Source of the DNA: Pseudofrankia inefficax | Lineage (GTDB): Bacteria > Actinomycetota > Actinomycetes > Frankiales > Frankiaceae | NCBI RefSeq assembly: GCF_000166135.1 | Contig: NC_014666.1 | Span: 6,758,001-6,822,000 of the forward strand | Length of the DNA: 64,000 nucleotides | Direction of reading: 5' to 3' | Shown: piece after piece, positions 15,947-24,269 of the stretch | Layout: each line of letters begins with the position of its first letter | Position numbering within the stretch: the stretch's first letter is position 1 | Notes under the pieces: model-generated | The model's database searches: none | What the model saw: the letters and a program-made list of their open reading frames with translations, nothing else | Told to the model about the DNA's origin: nothing | Made by a program: the position numbers and the translations under genes

Positions 15947-16738
15947 CTAGAAGACGGTGGAGGTGGTGGTGCGGCCGCCGTTGACGCCGATGATCTGGCC
16001 GGTGACGTAGCTGGCCTCGTCGCGGCAGAGGAACGCGCAGGCGGCGGCGATGTCCTCGGACTGGCCGCCGCGGCGGACCGGGGTGCGGGCGATGACGGCG
16101 TCGAGGCCGCCGGGGCCGAGGCGGCCCTTCTCGGCGTTCCGCTCGGTCATCGGGGTGATGATGAAGCCGGGCGGGATCGTGTTCACGGTGATGCCGAACT
16201 CGCCGAGTTCCAGGGCCAGCGACTTGGTGAACGTGATGACCCCGCCCTTGGACGCCGAGTAGTGCGTCATGAACGGCTGGCCGCCCTGCGCCGACGACGA
16301 CGAGATGGTCACGATCCGGCCCCAGTGCGCCTCGATCATGTCGGGGACGACGGCCTGGCACGAGTGGAACGTCCCGGTGAGGTTCACGCTGACCAGGGCG
16401 TTCCACTGGTCGGCGGTGATGTCCAGGAACCGGCGGAACCCCTCCCGGCCGGCTGACGTCACCAGGATCGTCGCGGGGCCGTACAACGCCTTGATCTCGG
16501 CCACGCCGGCGTCGATCTGCTCGCGGCTGGTCACGTCGACGGTGACCGGGTGCGCCGCGCCGCCGACGGCGACGATCTCGTCCGCGACCGCCTTGGCGTT
16601 GCCCGGGTCGAGGTCGAAGACGCCGACCTTCGCGCCATCGGCGGCCAGGCGCAGGGCGCAGCCACGCCCGATGCCCGAGCCACCACCGGTGACGATCGCG
16701 ACCTTGCCGGCCAGGCTGTCGCTCGCTGCCGCGGTCAT
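15947..16738 (-). CDS. SDR oxidoreductase, last gene of the catabolic cluster
   Basis: 263-aa classical SDR: TGGGSGIG at residues 17-24, SSSS at 146-149, Tyr160-x3-Lys164 and the PG motif (IPPGFIITPM). Similar to 3-oxoacyl-ACP reductase/2-hydroxycyclohexanecarboxyl-CoA-type dehydrogenases; the NNAG motif is replaced by TSAG. It follows the TauD-type gene by 76 bases on the same strand and would oxidise an alcohol made by one of the cluster oxygenases. Substrate unknown. Confidence 0.87.
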   Translation of the reverse strand: MTAAASDSLAGKVAIVTGGGSGIGRGCALRLAADGAKVGVFDLDPGNAKAVADEIVAVGGAAHPVTVDVTSREQIDAGVAEIKALYGPATILVTSAGREGFRRFLDITADQWNALVSVNLTGTFHSCQAVVPDMIEAHWGRIVTISSSSAQGGQPFMTHYSASKGGVITFTKSLALELGEFGITVNTIPPGFIITPMTERNAEKGRLGPGGLDAVIARTPVRRGGQSEDIAAACAFLCRDEASYVTGQIIGVNGGRTTTSTVF

Positions 16739-16814
16739 CTGCGCGTGGTTCCCTTCGGTCGACGATGGTTCGAGGAGTGAGTCTGTTCCACGTGCGCGCC
16801 CCCGGTAGGGCCGG

Positions 16815-17648
16815 TCAGGCGACGGCTTCCGCGCCTACGAGGGTGGTGCGGTGCATCAGCCGGCGAGACAGGGCCGTGTAGGGCTGGGCTCGATGCAGGA
16901 TGCCGGTGTTGTCCCAGATGACCAGGTCACCGCGCGACCACTGGTGGCGCAGCGAGAACCGGGGCTGGGTAGCCCAGTCGAGGAGCCGGTCCAGCAGCGC
17001 GCGGCTCTCGTCCTCCGGCAGGCCGACGATGTGGTCGGCCGTCGCGCCGACCAGCAGGGACTTGCGGCCGTTGCGCCTGGTCCAGACCAGAGGGTGTTCG
17101 CGGGAGGGGACCTTCTCCCAGCTGGCGCGCACCTTGTCCGACGCGTCCGGGTGGGCCAGCCGCTGCGTCGCCGCGAAGCTGTGCACGACGCGCAGGTCGG
17201 CGAATCGGGCCTTGTCCTCGGCGGAGAGGCCCTCATAGGCGGCGTAGAGGTTGGCGAACTCGGTGTCGCCGCCCTCGGTCGCGACCTCCAGGGCGGTCAG
17301 CAGGGTCGCCTTCTGCGGTACCAGGTCGTTCGCGCCGTCGATGTGCCAGTAGAACGTGCCCGTCCGGTAGGCCGCCAGGGCGCTCTGGGCCGGGTCCAGG
17401 GAGATCGCGGAGACCTCCGGGAACTCCTCCTCACCGCCCATCGGAGCGACGACGACCTCACCGAGCAGCCGGCTGAGCGCGACGAGGTCGGCGTCGCCGA
17501 TGTGCGCCTCGCGGTAGATGACGACGCCGTGCTCGTCGAGGTACTTGCGGGTGTCGGCGGCGACGGCCGGGTCCGCCAGCTGGTGGCCGGCGAGGCCCGT
17601 GATCTGGACGCCCACCTCGGCGCTGATCGGGCTGACGGTGACGGACAT
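16815..17648 (-). CDS. TauD/TfdA-family Fe(II)/2-oxoglutarate dioxygenase
   Basis: 277-aa non-haem iron oxygenase. The iron triad is present: His102 and Asp104 in FYWHIDGAND, distal His252 in DNTGILHRAQPY; 2-oxoglutarate would be bound by Arg263/Arg267 in RRLMHRT. TauD relatives attack taurine, 2,4-D and alkyl sulfates by hydroxylation at the carbon bearing the leaving group. Within a cluster of three other oxygenase types it probably hydroxylates the same pathway's substrate. 54 bases downstream of the CMD gene. Confidence 0.9.
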   Translation of the reverse strand: MSVTVSPISAEVGVQITGLAGHQLADPAVAADTRKYLDEHGVVIYREAHIGDADLVALSRLLGEVVVAPMGGEEEFPEVSAISLDPAQSALAAYRTGTFYWHIDGANDLVPQKATLLTALEVATEGGDTEFANLYAAYEGLSAEDKARFADLRVVHSFAATQRLAHPDASDKVRASWEKVPSREHPLVWTRRNGRKSLLVGATADHIVGLPEDESRALLDRLLDWATQPRFSLRHQWSRGDLVIWDNTGILHRAQPYTALSRRLMHRTTLVGAEAVA

Positions 17649-17702
17649 CGGTGGCTCCCGTCGGATCGGGGCTGGGGGGCGGGCAGGGGCGGCGGCGCCC
17701 GG

Positions 17703-18299
17703 CTAGGCGGTCGGCGACTGGCGGCGGGCGACGGCCTCGCGCATGTCGTCGTCGATCTCGATGTCGAACGAACTGATCATGTAGGCGAGCGTCTCATACG
17801 CGCCCACCGTGAAGATCACATCCAGGATCTGCTTGACCTCTAGCTTCTCGACCAGAACGGCCCAGGTCCCGTCGCCGATCTTGCCGTCGGCGATCAGCTC
17901 GTCCACCGCGCGCAGCGTGGCCGCGTCCAGCGGGTCCCACAGCGGGGCGTCCGGCCCGAGCGCGATCCGCTGGATCTCCTCGTCGGACAGGCCCGCGTCA
18001 CGTGCGATGAAGGTGTGCTGCAGCCACTCGTAGCCCGCCTTGCGCAGCGCGGCGACCCGCAGCACGATCAGCTCGCGCTGACGGTCGGACAGCGTGCTCG
18101 TCGACAGGATGTGGCCGTTGAACGTGAAGAACGCCTGCGCGAGCGTCGTGTGGTGCGCGTACACGCCGAGCGTGTTCAAAGCCTTCGAACGGCCCTCAGG
18201 GGACAGCCGAGCAGGCGTGCCCGGCGGCTCCAGGGCGGCCAGCACCTGCCGCATCTCCTTGGGCCACTGCTTGAGCGGGAGCGGCTCGATGCGTGCCAT
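17703..18299 (-). CDS. Carboxymuconolactone-decarboxylase (CMD) family protein
   Basis: 198-aa CMD-fold protein: LSDRQRELIVLRVAALRKAGYEWLQHTFIARDAGLSDEEI, the typical EW-x2-H-x3-A helix. It lacks the C-x2-C redox pair of AhpD, so it belongs with lactone-decarboxylase/dehydratase-type members of unknown reaction. Start ATG 18299 preceded by AAAGGGG. A 349-base gap with a strong hairpin separates it from the upstream cluster genes, so it may have its own promoter. Confidence 0.85.
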   Translation of the reverse strand: MARIEPLPLKQWPKEMRQVLAALEPPGTPARLSPEGRSKALNTLGVYAHHTTLAQAFFTFNGHILSTSTLSDRQRELIVLRVAALRKAGYEWLQHTFIARDAGLSDEEIQRIALGPDAPLWDPLDAATLRAVDELIADGKIGDGTWAVLVEKLEVKQILDVIFTVGAYETLAYMISSFDIEIDDDMREAVARRQSPTA

Positions 18300-18648
18300 G
18301 TGGTGTCCCCTTTGTCGTGGTCGATGGACTGTGGCGCCGGTTGAGGCCTTCGGGCCGGTTGCAAGGCGACCGGTCAGTCCAGTCTTTCGCGGGCCAGCGT
18401 CCACGTGCCATCGATCGAACGGCCCAGCCCGCCGGACACGCCAATGCCGGCGGTTCCAGGTCGACGGGGCTGGTCGACAGGGAACCGCCGGCACCGGACG
18501 GCCAGTTGCCGGCCCAGGCGGCCGGACATCGACGGTTGCGTCGCGGGGGGCGGGGGCTACTCGACCCCCGCGACGCTCACACCGGCGAGGCCGGCACCGG
18601 CCCACCTGGGGCCGGTGGTCGGGAGCTCGACGTCAGACCACCCGAACG
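18300..18648. other. Intergenic region with hairpin inside the cluster
   Basis: No supported gene in 349 bases. The 13-bp perfect hairpin (18445-18493) divides it. Near the small-gene stop there are two similar segments (GACGTCAGACCACCC, AACGTCAGACGACGG). The region looks like a terminator plus a second promoter for the CMD-TauD-SDR half. Confidence 0.5.
18445..18493 (-). terminator. 13-bp perfect stem-loop within the cluster
   Basis: TGCCGGCGGTTCC (18445-18457) pairs perfectly with 18481-18493. The 23-nt loop itself contains GTCGAC twice, which could form an inner stem. No U tract. Possible terminator or processing site separating the upper and lower parts of the cluster. Confidence 0.55.
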
Positions 18649-18975
18649 TCAGACGACGGGAGCGAAGACGTTCGAGATGTGCGCGGCGCCGGCGTCCGGC
18701 ACCCTCGGCTGGCGCCACGCCTCGACGGGGAACGAGACGGAGCACAGCGAGTAGTAGACGAGCAGCAGGTTGTACGCGTCCTCGGGCAGCTCGTCCAGCG
18801 GGAACTTGTTCAGGTACGCGACCGCGTCCTGAATCCGCGGGAAAGCGGCGTCGTAGAACGCCTGCAGGTCGTCCATCTTGGCGGCGTAGCGCTTCGCGAA
18901 CCGCTCGTCCTCCGTCGGGAGGGCCCAGTCGGCGAAGGGCTCCAGATCCGCGAAGTCCGCGGGCAGGGTAGCCAC
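18649..18975 (-). CDS. Small conserved-type protein paired with the Rieske oxygenase (108 aa)
   Basis: Not recognised. Soluble, acidic, aromatic-rich: MATLPADFADLEPFADWALP, then AFYDAAFPRIQDAVAYLNKFPLDELPEDAYNLLLVYYSL and VEAWRQPRVPD. No Cys metal motif and no membrane span. GTG start with GGAGAGGAG just upstream, 28 bases after the Rieske oxygenase gene, so clearly in its operon. The helical character and position suggest an accessory or small-subunit role, which is inference; classical beta-subunits are about 170 aa and look different. Confidence 0.7.
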   Translation of the reverse strand: MATLPADFADLEPFADWALPTEDERFAKRYAAKMDDLQAFYDAAFPRIQDAVAYLNKFPLDELPEDAYNLLLVYYSLCSVSFPVEAWRQPRVPDAGAAHISNVFAPVV

Positions 18976-19003
18976 GGGTGTCTCCTCTCCTGTGGTCGGG
19001 CGG

Positions 19004-20287
19004 TCAGACCAGCGCCGGGGACGGCGTGGCGCCGGGGGTGCTCTTGACGAACTCCGCGCAGAAGGCGCGCGCGGTCTGGTGCAGGTGACGCAGCAGGATC
19101 TCCTGGTCGTTCAGCGGGAACTCGCTGACCGCCCGCGACTCCAGCATGGTCTGGGTCGCCTCGAGAGTGTTCGCGTCCTGCAGGCCGTACTCCTTGAACG
19201 TCGCGGCCGCCATTTCCTGGCGGAGCCGCTCAAGGGCGTCCTTCGGCGGCGCGAAGTACAGCGCGGCCTCGAAGGTGTGCGAGTTCACCGAGGTCGGCCA
19301 GTAGTGGTACGTGAGGTACCAGCCCGGCTCCCAGACCAGAATCATGAAGTTCGGGAAGAAGACGAACGAGTCGACGCCCCACGCCTTGTGCCGGGCCGGG
19401 TTCAGGCCGGGCGGCAGCGTGATGTCGAACGGCTTGTCCCACGGGCCGAACAGGCCGGTGCGCAGCTCCCGCTCGATCGGCTTGACCATCTTCGGGTCCT
19501 TCGGCGGGGACATGCCGCCCCAGCTGGAGACCATCGAGTGCGGGCCGTCGATCTTGTAGTACAGCGCCTCGTACCCGTACTGCTGCAGCTTGCGGGACTC
19601 CTCCGCCGTCGCCTGGCGGTTGTGCAGCACCGGCGCGTGGTAGAACTCCGCGAACGCGTCGATGAACAGCTTCCAGTTGGCGCCGATCTCGGACTTGTAC
19701 TTGAAGACCGAGGTCATCTCGCCCCACGGGTAGCCGACGAGGTCGGCGGCCAGCGGCCCGAGGTAGTCGGCAAGGGACTGGGTGCCGTCCTTGTCGAAGT
19801 TGATGAAGATGAAGCCTTCCCAGATGTCCAGGCGGACATCGGCGAGGCTGTACTTCGCCTTGTCCAGGTCGAAGAACTCCGACTCCTGCTGGACGAAGGT
19901 GCAGGCGCCGCCCAGGTCGTAGCGCCAGGCGTGGTACTTGCAGATGAACTGCCGCGCCGTGCCCGAGGTCTCCTCGCGCGGGTAGTCCTGCCAGACCAGC
20001 TTGTTGCCACGGTGGCGGCAGACGTTGTGGAACGCCTTGATGCCGTCAGCGGTCCGCACGATGATCACCGAGGACCGAGCGGCGTCGATCTCCTTGGTGA
20101 AGTAGCTGCCCACCTTCGGGAGCTGCTCGACCCTGCCGACGTTCAGCCACGTCTTCCCGAAGATCGCCTTGCGCTCGAGCTCGTAGTGCTCGGGCGAGAT
20201 CGAGTCCTCGTAGGAGGCATCCGCCGTGCTCAGGTCGGGATAGTGCGCCGTCCAGCTGCCCTCAGCTGGCTTCGGGAAGTGAGCCAT
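19004..20287 (-). CDS. Rieske non-haem iron oxygenase, alpha subunit
   Basis: 427-aa aromatic-ring-hydroxylating-type oxygenase. The Rieske [2Fe-2S] ligands are Cys90/His92 (CRHRG) and Cys116/His119 (CKYHAW); mononuclear iron ligands His217 and His222 follow bridging Asp210 (FIDAFAEFYHAPVLH). It uses O2 and electrons from a reductase that is not in the window. The C-terminal half (WEPGWYLTYHYWPTSVNSHTFE) is typical of broad-substrate actinobacterial members. Upstream is the palindrome at 20347-20363, separated from the molybdenum-hydroxylase genes by 230 bases. Confidence 0.92.
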   Translation of the reverse strand: MAHFPKPAEGSWTAHYPDLSTADASYEDSISPEHYELERKAIFGKTWLNVGRVEQLPKVGSYFTKEIDAARSSVIIVRTADGIKAFHNVCRHRGNKLVWQDYPREETSGTARQFICKYHAWRYDLGGACTFVQQESEFFDLDKAKYSLADVRLDIWEGFIFINFDKDGTQSLADYLGPLAADLVGYPWGEMTSVFKYKSEIGANWKLFIDAFAEFYHAPVLHNRQATAEESRKLQQYGYEALYYKIDGPHSMVSSWGGMSPPKDPKMVKPIERELRTGLFGPWDKPFDITLPPGLNPARHKAWGVDSFVFFPNFMILVWEPGWYLTYHYWPTSVNSHTFEAALYFAPPKDALERLRQEMAAATFKEYGLQDANTLEATQTMLESRAVSEFPLNDQEILLRHLHQTARAFCAEFVKSTPGATPSPALV

Positions 20288-20346
20288 GTTGTGCGGTTCC
20301 TTTCCGTACCCGGACAGGGGCCCATGATAGCAAGCCTCTCTGGTGT

Positions 20347-20363
20347 TGAGAAGGACGTTCTCA
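20347..20363. promoter_or_regulatory. Inverted repeat TGAGAA-N5-TTCTCA
   Basis: Perfect 6-bp arms around GGACG, 60 bases upstream of the Rieske oxygenase start. It differs from the TGGGCG-type palindromes upstream in the cluster, so the Rieske-led half may be controlled separately. Confidence 0.45.
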
Positions 20364-20517
20364 CCTGACGAGCGTCAGACTCAACCGAAACCAGAGACCG
20401 GCTGCGGTACAGGGGGAAGTGGGGGCAACCGAAGGCGGGCCGGCGCGGGCTCGTCGCCCGAAACCGGCCCGCTGGCCGCGCCATCCGGGACGCGGCGGGA
20501 GGTGCTGAGAGGTGTCG

Positions 20518-21003
20518 CTACGCCGTCGGCTGACCGGCCGAGGCCGCGGCCTGGTGGACGGCGGCGATGATTCCCTGGTAACCCGTGCAGCGGCAGAAGT
20601 TGCCGGAGAGGCCCTCGCGGATCTGCTCGTCGGTCGGGGCCGGGTTGTCCCGCAGCAGCGCGGTGATCGAGACGACGAAGCCCGGGGTGCAGAAGCCGCA
20701 CTGCAGGCCGTGGCAGTCGCGCATCGCCGCCTGGACCGGGGAGAGGGTGCCGTCGGGGGCGGCGATGCCCTCGACGGTCGTCACGTCGAACCCGTCGGCC
20801 TGGACGGCGAACATGAGACAGGACCTGACGGCGGCCCCGTCGACCAGCACCGTGCAGGCCCCGCAGGCACCGTGCTCGCACCCCAGATGTGTGCCGGTCA
20901 GGCCGCAGCGCTCGCGCAGGAAGTCGGCCAGCGTCATCCGGGGTTCGGCGGGGTGCTCGACCGCCTTGCCGTTGACGGTGAGGCGGACCGGCAGCTCAGC
21001 CAT
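20518..21003 (-). CDS. Molybdenum hydroxylase small [2Fe-2S] subunit (CoxS-like)
   Basis: 161-aa electron-transfer subunit of a xanthine-dehydrogenase-family enzyme. Plant-type cluster ligands Cys42, Cys47, Cys50 (CEHGACGAC) and Cys62; second cluster Cys102, Cys105 (CGFC) and Cys137, Cys139 (CRC). Its start overlaps the FAD-subunit end by 8 bases. With the genes at 20996 and 24270 it makes a complete L-M-S heterotrimer that hydroxylates using water. Confidence 0.94.
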   Translation of the reverse strand: MAELPVRLTVNGKAVEHPAEPRMTLADFLRERCGLTGTHLGCEHGACGACTVLVDGAAVRSCLMFAVQADGFDVTTVEGIAAPDGTLSPVQAAMRDCHGLQCGFCTPGFVVSITALLRDNPAPTDEQIREGLSGNFCRCTGYQGIIAAVHQAAASAGQPTA

Positions 21004-21904
21004 GGATGGCTCCCTCGGCTCCGGCGGTCTGGCCGGCCGCCTCCTTGATCGCGGACGTCCACGCCCGGGTGACCATCGTCGCGCCGACCCGGGTTCGATA
21101 GGCGGCCGAGCCCTGCAGGTCCGCGGGGACGTCGTCCAGCTCGCTCATCGCGAGCGCCCCGAGCTCCGCCGGGTCCAGCGTGTCGACCCGCTGCCCGACG
21201 ACGGCCCGCTCGGCGGCCGGGGCGCGCAGCGGGACCGACGCCATCCCCAACAGGCCGATCGCCGCGCGGGCGACCCGGTCGTCGCCGTCCAGCTCGACGG
21301 CGACGGCCGCGCCGGCGATGGCGAAGTCGCCCGACCGGCGGGCGAACTCCTCCACCGCGAACCCGGCCCGACCACTCCACACCGGGAACCGGACGGCGAC
21401 GAGCATCTCGTCCGGTTCCAGCGCGGTGCTCCACAGGCCGGTGAAGAACTCGGCCCCGGCGATCGTCCGCTCACCGCCCGACGCCGAGGCGGCGACCATC
21501 TCCGCGTCGAGGGTGAGCGCCACGGTCGGGTACTCCCCGGCCGGGTCGGCGTGCGCGACCGACCCGCACAGCGTGCCGCGGTTGCGGATCTGGAAATGAC
21601 CGATGAGCGGCGTCGCTCGGGTAAGCAGCGGAACCGCGCCGGACACCACGGCGTCGCGCCCGACCGCCGCCTCGGTCTCGCCGGCGCCGACCCGCAGCCA
21701 GCCGTCGGCCACGGCGATGCCCCGCAGCTCGGGCAGGCGGGCGATATCGATCAGATGGTCGAAGTAGGCGAGGCGCAGTGCCAGCATCGGCACCAGGCTT
21801 TGCCCTCCGGCCAGCAGCTTGGCCTCGTCGCCGAGCTCGGCCAGCAGCGCGAGCGCCTCGGCGAGGGTTTCCGGGCGGTGGTACTCGAACGTCGCCGACT
21901 TCAT
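20996..21904 (-). CDS. Molybdenum hydroxylase FAD subunit (CoxM-like)
   Basis: 302-aa medium subunit carrying FAD, which passes electrons from the [2Fe-2S] clusters to an acceptor. Visible PCMH-type FAD motifs LLAGGQSLVPMLALRLAYFDHLIDIARL and RNRGTLCGSVAHADPAGEYP. It begins six bases after the P450 stop and overlaps the small-subunit start, which ties P450 and hydroxylase into one transcript. Confidence 0.93.
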   Translation of the reverse strand: MKSATFEYHRPETLAEALALLAELGDEAKLLAGGQSLVPMLALRLAYFDHLIDIARLPELRGIAVADGWLRVGAGETEAAVGRDAVVSGAVPLLTRATPLIGHFQIRNRGTLCGSVAHADPAGEYPTVALTLDAEMVAASASGGERTIAGAEFFTGLWSTALEPDEMLVAVRFPVWSGRAGFAVEEFARRSGDFAIAGAAVAVELDGDDRVARAAIGLLGMASVPLRAPAAERAVVGQRVDTLDPAELGALAMSELDDVPADLQGSAAYRTRVGATMVTRAWTSAIKEAAGQTAGAEGAIHG

Positions 21905-21910
21905 CCGAGC

Positions 21911-23104
21911 TCAGCCGATCGTGATCGGGAGGGACTCCCAGCCGCGGACGGTCGAGGTCGAGGCGAGGTTGGCGTTGTCCCAGTCCACGTCCCAGCTGGG
22001 GAAGTGCTTGAGGATCTCCTCCAGCGCCACCCGGCCTTCGAGGCGGGCCAGCGCCGCGCCGAGGCAGTAGTGGCCACCGAGGCCGAAGGTCAGCTGCTGG
22101 CCGATCTGGCGACGGATGTTGAAGGTGTTCGGGTCCGGGTACCGGGCTGGGTCCCGGTTCGCGGCGGCGACGACGAACAGGATCGCCGAGCCCGCGGGGA
22201 CCGGCTGGCCGTGGAACTCGACGTCGGTGGTGACGTAGCGCCCGATCGCGTGGCCGGGCGGCTCGAACCGCAGCAGTTCCTCGATCGCGTTCGGGATCAG
22301 CGACGGGTCGGCGACCAGCTCGGCGCGGGCCTCGGGGAACTTCGCGAGCGTCGACGTGGCCCAGCCGATCAGCCGGCCCGTCGTCTCGTTGCCGGCGCCG
22401 GCGACGACGGTGACGTAGGTCAGGATCTCGTCGCGGGTGAGCGTGCGGGTGACGCCGTTCTCGTCGGTGAACTCGGCCCGGATCAGCTCCGTCATGAGGT
22501 CGTCCGACGGGTGGTCGCGGCGCCAGTCGATGTAGTCGCCGAAGTACTCGCCCGACAGCAGGGCGCCCTCGGAGAGGTCCATCTGGCCGCCGTCCTCGGT
22601 GCGCAGCGCGTCGTTGCCGGCGTCGCGGATGCTGGCCTGGTCAGCCTCGGGAATCCCGAGCAGCATGCCGATGACACGCATCGGGAACTCTGTGGTGAAG
22701 GCGCTGCACATGTCGAACTGCTTCTCGCCGATCAGCGGGTCGAGGGTGCGCACGCAGAAGTCACGGATCTGCTGCTCCAGCCCGAGGACCCGCTTCGGGG
22801 TGAAGACCCTGGACAGCAGCTTGCGGTGGATGTCGTGGGCCGGCGGGTCCTCGAAGATGAGGGTCCCGGGCGGCAGCTCCATGCCCGACTTGATGATTTC
22901 CAGGATGCCGCCCTTGGCGGACGAGAACGTCTTCCAGTCCGGCAGTCCGCGCTCGATGTCGGAGAACCGGGTGACCGCGAAGAAGTCGTACTGCTCGTTG
23001 TAGTAGAGCGGGACCTCCTCGCGGAGCCGCTGGAAGATCGGGTACGGGTCCGCGGCGTAGGCCTTGGTGTAGGGATCCCAGGCAATGGCGGTGTCGGTCG
23101 TCAC
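21911..23104 (-). CDS. Cytochrome P450
   Basis: 397-aa soluble bacterial P450. I-helix oxygen motif AGAGNETT at residues 235-242, K-helix E276-x2-R279, haem loop FGLGGHYCLGAALARLE with proximal Cys347. It resembles the steroid/terpenoid-type actinobacterial families, but the subfamily cannot be assigned by eye. No ferredoxin gene is adjacent. It sits between the CoxG-like gene and the FAD subunit of the molybdenum hydroxylase, an unusual place for a P450, suggesting consecutive hydroxylations of one substrate. Confidence 0.93.
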   Translation of the reverse strand: MTTDTAIAWDPYTKAYAADPYPIFQRLREEVPLYYNEQYDFFAVTRFSDIERGLPDWKTFSSAKGGILEIIKSGMELPPGTLIFEDPPAHDIHRKLLSRVFTPKRVLGLEQQIRDFCVRTLDPLIGEKQFDMCSAFTTEFPMRVIGMLLGIPEADQASIRDAGNDALRTEDGGQMDLSEGALLSGEYFGDYIDWRRDHPSDDLMTELIRAEFTDENGVTRTLTRDEILTYVTVVAGAGNETTGRLIGWATSTLAKFPEARAELVADPSLIPNAIEELLRFEPPGHAIGRYVTTDVEFHGQPVPAGSAILFVVAAANRDPARYPDPNTFNIRRQIGQQLTFGLGGHYCLGAALARLEGRVALEEILKHFPSWDVDWDNANLASTSTVRGWESLPITIG

Positions 23105-23194
23105 GGGTCTGCCTTCCGCGGCTCGGTGCGACGAATTCTGGGTTGGTACTGACGGCGGTGGGGACCGCCGTGACAGGAGCTGGAGCTGTCCGCG

Positions 23195-24085
23195 TCAGCT
23201 CTGGGCCGCGCGGACCACGAGCCAGATGAGCAGGGCGAGCACGACAGCGCCGATCACCGGCAACGCCCGCTTCAGCAGCGGCCAGGCGACCACGCCGAGC
23301 AGGTTGACCGGAGCGTCCGCCACCGGGGCGGCGACGACCGGACGCCCGGGCGTCGACGCCGTCGTCGAGGTCGCCTGGGCCACCGATGCCTTGGCGATGG
23401 GAGCCGAGGCGGTCGGCGCGGGGGCGGCCGGGGACCCGGCCACCGGAGCCTCTTCCACGGCCGCCGGCGTGGCGGCCGTGATCTCGGCACCAGGCGCCTC
23501 GGCGACCGGCGGTTCGACCACTGGCGTTTCGACGGCCGCCGTTTCAGCGGCCGGAGCTTCGGCGGCCGGAGCTTCGGCGGCAATTGTTTCGACGGCCGGA
23601 GTTTCGGTTACAGGCGTCTCCGCCGCCGGCGGAGCGTCGCGCGAGGCCAGGATGTCGGCCTCCAGGTTGCGGACGAACTGCGCGACGAGCTTCGAGCTGA
23701 CGTCGGCCAGCACGCCCCGCCCGAACTGGGCGGCTTTCCCGGAGATCGTGAGATCGGTCGTCAGGTGGACGCCCGTCTCGTCGCCGTCCGGGGTCAGGAC
23801 CATCGTGACGATGGCACTCGCGTTGCCCTGGCCGCGGGATTCCTTGCCGTCCGCCTTGATGACGGCCCGGTGCGCCGTCGTGTCCGTCTCCTGAAAGGTG
23901 GCCTTGCCCTTGTACTGGGCGACGATGGGGCCGACCTTGACCTTCACCGCGCCGTGGAAGTCCGCGCCGTCGACCGAGAGCAGCTGCGCGCCGGGCATGC
24001 AGGGCGCGATCCGTTCCGGGTCGGTGAGCAGCTCCCACGCGTTGGCGACGGGTAGCGGAACGCGGAACTCGTTGACTAACTCCAC
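23195..24085 (-). CDS. CoxG-like SRPBCC protein with C-terminal membrane anchor
   Basis: 296 aa. Residues 1-150 form a CoxG/SRPBCC domain (MELVNEFRVPLPVANAWELL, DPERIAPCMPGAQL), known to accompany molybdenum hydroxylases and to recruit CO dehydrogenase to the membrane. Residues about 155-240 are a low-complexity Ala/Glu/Pro/Val linker built from repeats such as EAPAAEAPAAETAAVETP. The end is a single hydrophobic helix (ALPVIGAVVLALLIWLVVRAAQS). This implies the hydroxylase is held at the membrane by a tail anchor. A palindrome lies upstream at 24237. Confidence 0.87.
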   Translation of the reverse strand: MELVNEFRVPLPVANAWELLTDPERIAPCMPGAQLLSVDGADFHGAVKVKVGPIVAQYKGKATFQETDTTAHRAVIKADGKESRGQGNASAIVTMVLTPDGDETGVHLTTDLTISGKAAQFGRGVLADVSSKLVAQFVRNLEADILASRDAPPAAETPVTETPAVETIAAEAPAAEAPAAETAAVETPVVEPPVAEAPGAEITAATPAAVEEAPVAGSPAAPAPTASAPIAKASVAQATSTTASTPGRPVVAAPVADAPVNLLGVVAWPLLKRALPVIGAVVLALLIWLVVRAAQS

Positions 24086-24236
24086 CTGCGTGCGTCCTCC
24101 ACGTCGGCCGCTCGATCACGGCTGCTGGGCGTTCACTCAAGCCTGTTCGGCACACCCTTCCGGCTCCGCTTCGCGGGGTGGCGACGAGCGGGGACCGGGA
24201 GGGGACGAACGGGCTCAGTCGAACAATAACCGGTTG

Positions 24237-24252
24237 TTGGGCGAGTGCCCAA
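24237..24252. promoter_or_regulatory. Operator palindrome TTGGGC-GAGT-GCCCAA
   Basis: Perfect 6-bp arms, 150 bases upstream of the CoxG-like start and just after the large-subunit stop. It matches the palindromes at 26647-26662 and 26671-26686 (core TGGGCG-N3-GCCCA), implying the same TetR regulator controls an internal promoter of the cluster. Confidence 0.62.
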
Positions 24253-24269
24253 CTATACGGAGGGCCGTC

